Source: Tubulanus polymorphus
Taxonomy: Eukaryota > Nemertea > Palaeonemertea > Tubulaniformes > Tubulanidae
Assembly: GCF_964204645.1 (NCBI RefSeq)
Contig: NC_134036.1
Span: 3,029,501 to 3,089,500, forward strand
Length of the DNA: 60,000 nucleotides
Reading direction: 5' to 3'
The position numbers and the translations under genes are program-made. Under the pieces are notes generated by a model, which was not told the origin of the DNA, ran no database searches, and saw only the letters and a program-made list of their open reading frames with translations. Shown here piece by piece: positions 39,101-51,100 of this stretch; the stretch's first letter is position 1, and each line of letters opens with the position of its first letter.

Positions 39101-42100
39101 AAGCAACCCCAAAGGTCACATTTAAACGTTTGAAGCATGCATTATTATTTTTGATCGAGGAGTTATTATCTATCTAACAACTGCAACGTTTTCATCGATA
39201 TTTCACAGGAACTTTATTTTATCAATACTATGTATGTTGACCAATCTGGAGGGGTTGTCTAAACGTCACGATTTGCCATGAAGCATTATGAACGTGCGTG
39301 CATGTTCTGCTGCGGCGAGTTGACAGCGTTGTCGATGGAGCATATTCGGAAAATGGAACAGCCGGTCTAATGCAGGCAGGCTTGAAGGTCCCGATGACTT
39401 CTACGTAGTGAATCGTCATGGCAGCTGAAGTGAACGTAACCCGCGAAGAAGCATGCGCGCAGCTGTATGCTCAATGGTCTGGTCGTTTCTATATCAATGT
39501 GTACATTCTAAGTCCGATTATGCTCGCGGGCTGGGTGATGAACGCCTTAGTTATTGTCGTGTTTACCAAGTTAAAGTCTTCACATCCTTCAATACACTTG
39601 TTGAAATGCCTCGCAGTAGCTGATATCGGTTATCTGTTCGGTCACTTTATATCCGACACTTTGAGGTATCTGATTTTCTACATCAATTTCGGCGATAAAG
39701 TTTTCACCGATCCTTTTTACATCTACCCAAAAATGTACGCGTACGGAACTCATGTCGTACGAATGGGATTCATGTATGAGCGCAACTGGTTGACTGTTCT
39801 GATACAAATAGAACGATTACTGACTGTTTTATACCCGTTAAAAGCGAGCCAATGGTGGACGAAAAAGCGCATGAACCGAATCATCGGCGTGGCTACCGCC
39901 CTGTTCTTTATTTGGCCATGCTATTTTCCCCTAACCCTTAAAGAAGAAGAATACATTGACCGCTGTCATGGACCTCACAGTCGGCTAGTTTTCAAATATC
40001 CGAAAATATATTTACTATGTAATAAACTGATAAGTCCGATTTTTAGGTTGGTAATTCCGTGTGGTGCAGTACTCTCGATAAATACAGCCCTCATCATAAC
40101 CTTGTCCGTGAAGTTCAAACAACGCCAACAATTAGGCGGCACCTCGCAAAAACTGTTGACAGGTGATTCTAAAGCAACTCGTATGGTAATATCGATGAGT
40201 GTAACCTTCCTGGTTCTAGAACTGCCGGCCACGTTTTCTAAAGTGCGTTCGTACGCGTTGCCGAATGCGGTTATTTGGGAATTAGCGATGGACATAGCGT
40301 ACGTTACGAGTGATCTTAATTCGTGTGTTAATTTCATTCTATATTGTATCGTCAATAAACAGTTTTACCAAACGTTCAGGCAAATCACTTGCAAAACTGG
40401 CACGTAATTTCTTTGATAGAGTTTGTTAAATAAAAGCAAAGAAATCAAGAAAAACAGTGGTTCGCGCAACATTTTCCAGAATTTCACCCACTTCAAGAAC
40501 ACTTCTAGTAGAGTTGTATTTATGGACTTATTTCTGTCTTTAATAGTCTGTATACAACATCACATTCGTTTGTATTAGGCTTTCCCATCCCACCTCTGAA
40601 AACGATCTAAAAAGATTACAATGCAATGAATTAAGAGCCATTGCTGATTTCATAGTGGGAAGGGCGAACAAATCATCAGCCGATGCCATAATACTGTTCA
40701 TGAAGGCTTCAATTTCTTTCAAAAGGATCCATAGACCTTACGTTTAAACATTGATGATGCCACGAAAGGACGCGTGGAGGTAGTTATCATTCTCTAGGAA
40801 GCGTTTCTGAAACAGCGTCTTGGTTGAATGTTAACATCTCGACCTTTTGGCTCCGTTCGAGCGCGAGATTCTCAGAGTCGGGATCAATCTGGCTTTGATA
40901 AACGGATCAATTGACGCGAGCGTACATAAGCAGGAGTGAGATCCATTGTTATTGATTTATAAATTCCGTATGTCCGCCAGCAGCAGATAGGCGGCTGCAA
41001 CAACAGCCAACAACAACTAAAAACCGTTAGTAGTGAAAGTACTTACGATAGCAGCAGATACAAAAATATCCATCGTGCCTACAGGTGTCCGGAGGCAAAA
41101 ATGATGGTTGTTAGAGACTAACATAAAAGTTATGATCGCTTGATTACAAATCAATTTCAGTCTTAGAAAAAAAAATAGTCTAAAAACTTAGAACTTTACA
41201 AATCTAATGGAGATCGTTTCTCGAATTTTTGAAGTTCAACGTGAAAGTTAAAAATGTTGGAGATCGCTAATGACGATACACATTAAAAAAAACGCATGCA
41301 AATTTCCGAGAAGCTTTTCCGAAAATACTTCACGTAAAGATCACGACCGTCGCTCATAGAGAAACAACAGACAAAACATATTCTTCCTCAAGTCTTCCAT
41401 ATGATCTGCGCACGCACTGGTCTCCTCAGATGTTTCTTCGCTAAGCGGAGACAAGCCGCTGGGAACCGATGCACGTGTAACGCCCGTTGCCGAATTTCAT
41501 CAAACAACAATTCGCAATCTGTACGGTATCGATTCCGCGTTGTCGACGACAAAATTCATCATCATCATAAACAACGATATCGATTTGAACATCGACGAAG
41601 TGAAACGTTTGATTCTCCTCGATTTCAAAAGCGAACCGATACCGACAACTAAACACAACCCGGATTCATTAGATCTTATGTTCGTCGTTGCGACGCGATG
41701 TTGACATTCGATCATCGCATTCCGTGTAGTTCCGAGTTTGTAACTTTTCCCCGCTCGACAATGCGTTCGCCTCGGTTTTAGGAAACATGATAATCGACGT
41801 GTGGGTGATCGAGTCGTTGAAATCGAGTCATCTCGAGGTAAAGTGAGAATTGAGTCGATAATTCTGGTATACTGTATAGAAATGTGAATGCTTGCCACGC
41901 TGATTCCGTTTTCGCAACTGTTCAAATTGTTTGGAAGCAACAGGGCAAACGAGCAGCTCGCTTCAAGCCGTAAACCTTTCATAAAAACAAAAGGGAATTT
42001 TTGCTAGGTTGAGAAGATACACAATGTCTGTATAATGATGAATACGTCTGAAATCACGGGATAGGATTCCTCTTTTTGAGGAGTCTTTATGAAGTTGTGC

Positions 42101-45100
42101 GCGTTTGCCCGTCGATATCAAGTTGTTCAATGTAGATACAATAACTGAAGGTCTTCATGTAAGTCGATAATAATTTTACTGAATCGTTGAAATCATTGAG
42201 AATGAGAAAGTTGTCATTTATAACTTTACTGAATCGTCGAAGTTTATCGAAAATTAGAAAGAATTATCATATGTAGTTAGAATAGTTCATGGGCTCAAAA
42301 TGAATGGCGAGGGTAGGTTTCTTTCAAGAGCACCGACGTTTCCCAAATCTGATCTGATCCCAAGATGAAAGTTCGACGTAGAAAGCTAGTAAACTAATGT
42401 ACAGAAAAGTTGGATCTCCTTGTTTCAATATCCACAGGTAAACGCGGTGAGAGTTTACAAGATTATTTACCATTTATCAAAGATTCGTGGATGAACCTTG
42501 ACCGTTAACGTAGAATAGATACAACAATACGATTAGAACTTAACAGGTTAATTAGTTTATTTGACGCACTCACTAACCGGGTGAAGCTACTGCACAAAAG
42601 AAGCGAAAGCCCGAGCGTCAAATAAACTATAGTTAACCTATAAAGTAAAAGTACTATTCATTTCATTTTATCCATAATTCTTGGAAAAGGTTTATCCCTG
42701 TTGTTTTAATGCCAGCAGTAAGACTATTGTGAACAACCAGTGACGCATAGAAACGTCACATCAAACTTCCTTGTGATGTCGATCTAGGAAATTTTTAAAG
42801 TATAATTACGAAATTGCAGCAACGCAACCGACAACCGCTGATAAGAAGATCACGAAACGCTTATTGGTTTAAAAATATTGCCTAGATAGATTTCGATGAT
42901 GAAGCGTCAAGAATTAAAAGAACAAAGTCTCGTCTCTTATGGTTATGACTAAATGGGTCCAAAAAATCAAAATGATCATGTTTAAAAATTCGATTCGTCA
43001 ACTTAATGGCGAAATAAGTGTCCCGAATCGAGTACACATTGGAACAAGATGCAGGGGTCCCAGGGCACATTGGACCGACAAGCTAAACGTGTGTGCATGC
43101 TCCCCTTCAACCAAAATGCGTTCAAGAATTGAAATGGGTTCAGTCTAGGTCTTATCATAAGTCACTAACGATTGATGTTAGTAACTGAGTCGAGAAACAA
43201 ACGGAAGATCTGATAAATAAATGGATACCATGGTTATAAATTCCACCACAGTGGAGAAAATTCCCTTCCTGACAGCGAAAGAAGTGTCTTGAATTGATAC
43301 ACGATGTAGTGCGTCCAGGGGACATTGGAGTCAAACTTCTGTGCTCCTAGACTACTCTCATTTAAAAGTTGAGTAATTGAAATTGGTTGGGTCTAGTCTT
43401 TTATAATGGATGACAGAAACAGAGTTGAGAAGCGAATGGCTATAAATCTGATAAATAAATGGATGAGGTGATAAATTCCACTTCGGTTAAGCAAACGGGA
43501 TGTTCCCTATTTTTCCAACCCGATAACAAATGACTTATTTATGAGGAACGCCATTCAAGATTATACGTGTAATTGAAAAAGAGTAGATAACCTAAAAGAC
43601 CTTTCATTGTTTTCCACAACTAAAAGACATGTCGTGTCTTAATATTTCTTGTCTTGCACTTTAGATCAACTAATATTTCTTGGTTTTTTGTCACTTTCAG
43701 GTACGGCAATGCCAACAGCCATCGACATTACCAAAACATCAGCGAAAATCTGCTGGCACCCATTACAAAACTACTCCATCGATAAATACGTACTGTCCTA
43801 CTGGCGCATCGACTGGGAGGACTACGTTTACAACGCAACAATCGTCGCCCCGGATGACGCCAACAGTAACGAACGAGCGTGTTACGATCTAACATCATTG
43901 TTACCGTGGAAAAAGTACGGCGTCGTAGTAACGGCGTTCGCGAAAACGGAGCGGAGTCCGAGAAGTGACCGGCTCGTTTTCAAAACTAAAATTGACGGTA
44001 AGTGCTTTTATAGTTTTGACTTTTTTTATTCTCATTTTGTAGGGGCCAGTCTTAATCTCATCCTGAACATCTCTTTCCAAAAAAAGAAATTACCAATATC
44101 TTTAATAGTGATATCAACAATATTAACTACAGTCACAACTTCAACAATGTTCCATACCATTTCTACAACTTTCTACACCATCGTCAAACTTATTATTTAT
44201 TTTGTTTATTCCAATAACTTAACCTTCAGACATTTTACCAATAATTCAATTCTCCAGGGCAAAGTTTCATAAATGCGAAGGCAAAATAACCCCTGGGAAC
44301 ATTTTGAAATTTGTCATTTATAACCATGGTTTCTCATTGTTACTATGGTAGTTGTCACCCGGGTTGTGACCCCCTAGGGGTAACCTCGATACTCAGTCTA
44401 TGAAACCAAGCCCAGTTATACAGACGTATCATCAATTTTTCTCAACTTCTCAACCGATGCTTCAATCACATCATTGTCCTGCTGCTCTGCGAATTCAACA
44501 GAATTTTTTATACGACTGCACTGTTTTTTTTCAAACGGATTGAGTGAGAAAAAAAATCTAAACGCTGTTGCTGTTGTTAATACCCCTTGTGCCAAGCAGC
44601 TTTGAAAACAGATTGTGGACAAAATCCACGGTGTTAGTCGGAGGAAACAGCCGACATATCCCACCGGAAATTTATATGTCGGATTTCAGCACAAGACTAT
44701 CAATCATTGGCCCTTCAGTTCTCTGTCTGCGCAGTTTTCTCGTGGGCGTGGCTTAACCAAGGTCTATGTGTGATTGACAATCGGAGATTTGAGATTCTGG
44801 CGCGGTAAAGGCAATGTAACAACCTTACCAGATTGTTATGGGAGATTTCCGATCATTGCATGCAAGGTTTTAACAAGTATTTAAGCCTTTTGTTGCCCAC
44901 ACAATGTTCCCATGTCATAGACAGGTCAAAAATTACATTGCAAGCCTTAGATAACTAGCAAAATTTTATTTTTTTTGCATTTTTGTTACAGGTTGCATGT
45001 ACCACCCGTGCGAGTACGGCAAGTGCATATCAATCGATGAGAAACCAGGCTATAGGTGTAACTGTGATGCCGACTATTACGGCCCCATGTGTCAGTATTA

Positions 45101-48100
45101 CAACGCGTGTCGAGCGACGCCGTGCCTAAACAAAGGCATATGTACATCAGACGACCTAGGTGGCTACACGTGCCAGTGTCCGTACGGGTATTTCGGAAAG
45201 AACTGTACTCTTTACAACCCGTGCATCAATCGGCCGTGTCGCAACAATGCGAGCTGTTACAACACGACTTTAAATTCGTATTTTTGCTCGTGTCACCCTG
45301 GTTACTACGGCCAACAATGCCAACATTTGAATCCGTGTCACCTGTCGCCGTGTCGTAACGGCGCGACCTGTTACAATATTTCCAGTTCCAAGTACGGTTG
45401 CACCTGCACGTTCGGGTACTACGGTACCGAATGCCAGACGCTTCATCCGTGTACGCTGCATCCGTGCACAAACAATGGCACCTGCATTCAAGAGAACGGT
45501 GCCAATTTCAAATGCGTCTGCCCGATCGGATACGAAGGCGTCAACTGTGAACGATACAACTACTGCCTAAGCCAACCGTGCCAAAATGGAGGGAAGTGCT
45601 TCCATATCGATTGCTCAATAGGTAAGTTCAGATAGAATAGCATTTATATCTTCTAGAGAAGGTTTGCGTCGTAAAACAAAGGTACAATATACCCAATACC
45701 ACGATTACCTCCAGTCCTGGTGGTCGTTTACCTGGATTTTGTAGTTTCGCCTCGTGACAGTAAGAGGATATCATCTGAGGGATTGTCCAGTTATCATATC
45801 AATTAGAGGATTTCGTTAAAACTTGTTATTTTCTGCCCAAACTCCAATGACAAACAAGTTCTGTTGAAAGTACAATTTTGAAATGGATGCTTTTTCTGGT
45901 TTTCGAGCAAAAGTCATAGTCTGTTTTAAACCGTATTTGGTCGAGGACAAAAAGTGGATGTACTCCTTCATTGCCAAGAATAAAACTGCATGATGTCCAG
46001 GTATACGATACACATCAAGGCCAACATCATTTTCAAGGAAGAAAATTGTCGAGTGCGTGATGCACTACAAAAACATCATCATCATCTTCATCATCTTCAC
46101 AGCGGCTACAACAGTCGAGTATTTTCTCAGAGGCGAAGTTGTTCTTTTAACACGCAAGAAACCACACCGCCCTTCGCCCGTAATATACGTACATGTAGTT
46201 GCCGCTTGTAATGTAATTGTCACGCAACAGACGTTATCATCACTGTTTATAGTAGGCCTACGTCTCTTTTTGTTCTGAGCATTTCGTCAGCTCGATTCCA
46301 GCGGAAGAGAAGATAAGCGCTCGAAATGATTATTGTACCACTCTCGAGGGCGAGAGAGGGAAACAATTGACGCACCAAGCTAAAGGGAATGGGGAACAGG
46401 GTCCCGTTGTATGAAGTTGGAATCATATTTCTGGTTTTATTGGGATTGGTAACTTCATGTTTTTAATGAGGAAAAAAACGATCAGGGGTGGATGTAGGAT
46501 CTGGTGCACCCCCAAAATGGTCATATTCGTTGCATTAAAAGGGCATCCCTAACAGTTTAACATTTCCATTTGCCGTAGAATTTTACGGCAACTTGATGTA
46601 TTTCTAAGGGGTGCGCACCTTCTGAACCCCTCCATGGGTCAAACCCTGAACGCTTATCACTGTTTTATCAAACTAAAAATGTAAGTACCTGGTAAAACTT
46701 TTTTTGTTTAGCCGGGCTCTGGTCATAAGCTAATAATCCGTCGTAACCGCGAAGCTGTCGCCGGGAGCGGAAAGATCGTGTGACTAAGAGCTTATGAAAA
46801 CGGATTTTGTCTTATACAAATGTCAACTCAGAGTGTCGGAGAGTGGGAAGCTAGTGGCTGGTGAATACCACCTTGAAAAAATTATTCATGTTCTGAAAAA
46901 CGTCAGGTCAAATCGTGCTAGCGACGTGTCAATGTGACAGTAACTAAAAGCCATCCGAAAAATAAAACGTTTCTGTCGTCAACATTCATGGCAAATTTTC
47001 ACTTGTGCTGTACCGTGTCCGCTCAATCAGCGATGGCAGTCAATGTCAGAATCGGAAAGCGAGTAAAAGTCAGGTCGTACGATAAAAAGAAAATCGCTTC
47101 ACGTCATCGAGTAGTACAGTGACTACTACCTCCCGCGAGGCGACGACTTACTCTGATCTGCTGATTCAATTATACCAGACTAAGAGAGAACCGCAGAGAC
47201 GTCGTCGACGTTCTTTGACCCATCAAACAACATTCCCACCGCAGGTGATACTTTTAGACGGCTAATTCGATTGCGCGTTGAAAGCCGGCTCGTTATCGAG
47301 ATGGCAGCACCTGCCGGCGTCTATAACGCCGCGGGCAGTCGGTATAATTCGATTCATAGAATCGCACCGAGCCCGACAGAAAAAACCATCATTCACAACC
47401 AGTCCTCAGGCGTTGGTTGCAACTATCGTCTGATTTTATAATTCGATTTTCGCCTTGTCTTGTTTTGTAGACGAACCTTGCCCGCAAGGTGGCACCACCT
47501 GCCGGAAGCAGTGCAAGGGGTCTGTCAAATACGTTTACGGATGCAAGTGCCCGCCAGGACGTTCAGGGCCGACATGTACGAATAAAAGTAAGCTAATTCA
47601 ATAAAAAGATGAAAAGAAAGTTTCAATGATAATGATTCAATACTTTGAATCAATATAATTAGCATGTAAATTTATCGATTTTTTCGTTCCTTTGAAGCTG
47701 GTTGCAAAGAAGAGATCACGACTGACGAAAGCGGCGACATCTATTGGCCAAAGACTCGTCACTCGACCGTGCGCAAGATGCACTGTCCGTTCGGATCGTT
47801 GGCATCGAAACACGGAGGCATGGCGTTCCGTCGATGTACATTAACACCAGACGGCGTTGCTGTCTGGGGTCACCAGTCTACAATCGAGTGCATGCAGGTA
47901 CAAAATTAAGGTCCCATCTTTTTAAACTAGATAGCTCACTAGATGGCGTGGGCTTGATAGCAAGACACATGTGATCATAATTAGTTAACTGTCTTCTAAT
48001 AAGTTAATCATATCGATTCAAGCTTTGCACACAATCTACAATGAGCATTGGTGTCCCACTGTGTACTACTAGCACACCAGGTGGATCGTCAATTGCCATA

Positions 48101-51100
48101 GTAGCCTCGCTTCTTAGCCAAGTGTCTATTTGTGGATTTTGCCAATTTGCTAGTAATAAATGAAGGTATTGATTCTAAACATGTGGTAAATGAGCAGCAA
48201 CGTGGGAGAAACTGAATTGTAGTTGATAATTTGTTGGTGTATTATAGATAACCCAGTAGATCATCGGTCTACTGAGATTGTTTAATCCTAATGAACGATG
48301 ATACAAATTGTAGTTATCTAATTATGATACAAACAATCTCTACTTCAGATGGACTTATGCCATAGTTTGAGATTGGCATTCTTCTTAATTTATGATTATT
48401 TCACCTTTCCTTCAGAAAGATGTGTTCGTTGCCGGTAAAGAAATGGCCGAGATACGCGATCTAACCTTAAACCCGGGACACCTGTCGTCTGCGACGATCG
48501 AAGCGATTATCAACTCGATATCGAAGATCGTCGACCTGGCGAAAAAAGATAACGAGGTAAGAAAAACGATTACATCCCCCACGGGAGCAAACAGAACCGG
48601 TGGTTAAAATCCGACATCGCTGAATCCGTATAGCCATCTTTAAAACTTATAGGGAAATACTGTGCGTTTTTGTTTATTAACTTGCTTTGCTTCACGTTGT
48701 TGCAAGTTTGTTTCCCAAGACTATGCGATTGTTCATTGAGCCTAACGATGGGGCCACAGCCTTCGAAAAGTGTTGCCCGCACACTGTAAGCAGGACACAA
48801 AAGCGCTTGTCAGTAAGCACCGACAGTACAGTAAGCAACAGCATCGCACCTTATGCCATGGATAGCTACTTCTTTATTTGCATGACCCAACACGTGGCAA
48901 AGCACCAAAATCCAAGATCTGCATTTCATGTGGAGATAGTTGTTACTGGAACCGACATAACTGAAATGTGAAAATGTAGTGGCACATGCCCTGAATCAAC
49001 TAGCCCTCTTGGGAGCTAGATAATCAACTTGAGGCCAAAGTCACAGTTCCTCGTTTGGAGACATTACAACGAGTCGTTATTTCATTCCGTATCAATTTTA
49101 ATGGTTTCGTTATTTTTCAGATCACGAAGAAAGTTCTGATGATAATGAATAATATAATGGCGGCAAACACGTCGGTTTTAATCGACAGCAAACGGAAAAG
49201 TAACGGACCGGCAAGGTACTGGTAAACATTGTCACGTTTCGTATACTATACCTTCGTTGTCTTATATGGCCATGCCATCAATTGGAACAAACCTATCGTA
49301 GTACGGCAATGCGTCGCCAAAAAGAAAAATACGATTTCACCAAGAACACACATATGGGATGGCAATGCCTTCACCAATGACATACAGTTGTATGGCTATG
49401 CTTTTACTAGGACCTATCATCGTAAGGCTATGCTTTTACCTAGGACCTAGGCATCAACCTGATTCTCTCATCTGTAAATCACTAAACTAGACGAATCAAC
49501 CCCGAATGTCGAAATTTCCCCTTAATTCTATTTTTAGATTACTAGATATCGTGGAACGCTGCCTCCAGCTGACTGATCTTGATATCGTCCGCCAGGCGGC
49601 GTTCTCGTACCCGAACATACGGGCCCAAGTTTTGGTGACGAACACGAAACTGAGCAAGAACTATATCAAATACCAGCCAGCCACTCGAGCTCGTTCACCC
49701 GTCGATCTTACGCCGTCAGAGGTAAGTATTATATGAGGCATGTGTCGGCGCTTATCCCTTCAAATAGATTACCGGTAACGTCTTATCAAGGATAAGACAG
49801 TATTTTCCATTACTGATAAGTGCTTAGCGTGACATCCCTGGTCACTTAATCCACATCAATGTCCATAGCGATGCTTTCTATTAGCGTGTGAACCGGCGGC
49901 AAGCGACTATTCGTAATATTGGCGTTGAGGCAATGGTTTTCATCAATGTCATCTGATTTGGCGACGTTTTCACGAGAAAGCGATGAACTTACCAATAGAT
50001 CTAATCAAACTGATATAATGAAGAAATTGAACTGACTGAAGTAAAAATGTTTATGAAGGCCAGCTACCCCCTTGCATCGCGATGCCAAACATGGCAAGAA
50101 AGAGGAAGGATTCATCTTATTGTTACACCCAAACTGAAGATACTTTTGCCTACCATTCTTAATTGAAGAAGCACTTCAAGATTAAAATATCTAACACTTT
50201 AGCTTATATACTGTCGGCCAGGGCAAGGATGTTCAAATTAATTCTATAATACTTGACCTTTGTAAGGTGTAAAGGTGTAGGTCAACTACCGCCCACTGAT
50301 CCTCTAATACTTTGGAGTTCCACGACTTAAGACAGTTCATCGATGGCCTGTGGATTAAACTAATTTAAGGGTTCACTTTTAGGGCTAACTTTTTTCAGAG
50401 TACCAAATCCTGTGGAAGGATGAACCAGGAATACCGCTATATCGCATTCTCACAATGTTGGTTAATCTGGAACATGAAGGTGCCCTATCTCAAATAAGAG
50501 TATTATTCGATTTTTCTTAGATTCTACTTTGGTAGGCCTATCGCCTTTAGTTCCGCTATCGACTCTTTACTGTAGCTCTAAGAGGATTTATCTAAAACGG
50601 AGCGAAGGTGTTGTGTTCAAGTCGAAAACCTGAGATAAACGTTTTTCCTAAGTAAACATGTTTCTAAATTAATAGTCTACTCTTGGTCGCGCTTTTATAA
50701 AATCGTCGGTATCATTTTCCCATAAGCTATAAGCCGAACATTATACAGGCACGCGTTCGTAGACTATCTAGCAATAGTTACCAGTCTCGCTTTTAAAGAC
50801 TTAACCGACATCGAAAAAAATGTATAAAGACTTCGACAAATTTGTTGGTGCGACGATTTTCGTAAGAAATTAAGACAACACGAAACAGGCTACGACATAA
50901 CGCATAGCTTCGGGCAGAATGTGGTTAGTCTTCCCGAAATGGATGCTTGTATTTTTCACTCGGCTCGGCAAATAATTCCAGAGTCGTTCAATTAGATCTC
51001 TTTATTCAAATGCCTGGTCAAAACAACAGCTCAGGTCAAACTACCAACTAAGGTTAACTATTGATGGAACACTTACTATAGTTTCCTTCGCTCTGGTTAC

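Larger units (their letters stand above)
33408..40510 (+). repeat. Tandem segmental duplication containing the class A GPCR genes
   Basis: A block starting CAGTGTTTTAACAATGC occurs at 33409 and again at 38379, and homology continues through each receptor to about 35525 and 40500 (CACCCACTTCAAGA or close). The first 420 bp of the two blocks differ at only about six positions, including two matching open frames (33495-33728 and 38465-38698), which are probably non-coding. A third, partial block (about 37715-38275) carries the pseudogene. A foldback-element fragment at 38276-38377 sits exactly between the third block and the second full block. Confidence 0.85.
40435..43700 (+). other. Intron 2, 3' part
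   Basis: No exon recognised before the FN3 exon. Contains an ATG-less open frame (41405-41704), two inverted 60-bp family units (about 42160-42262) and a foldback with GCGTCAAATAAAC arms (42547-42624). Two related stretches (43180-43260 and 43400-43470, both with ATAAATAAATGGAT) look like an old duplication. Confidence 0.5.

Noticed and set aside
41500-41982. 160-residue minus-strand ORF
   Set aside because: Low-complexity (MMMM, serine/arginine) and opposite to a more protein-like plus frame; no known family.
44000-44272. Continuation of the FN3 reading frame past the donor
   Set aside because: A strong GTAAGT donor at 43998 in the correct phase precedes it, and the extension is T-rich low-complexity sequence with no FN3 features.
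45226-45491. Minus-strand ORFs opposite the EGF exon
   Set aside because: Shadows of the cysteine-rich plus-strand coding sequence.
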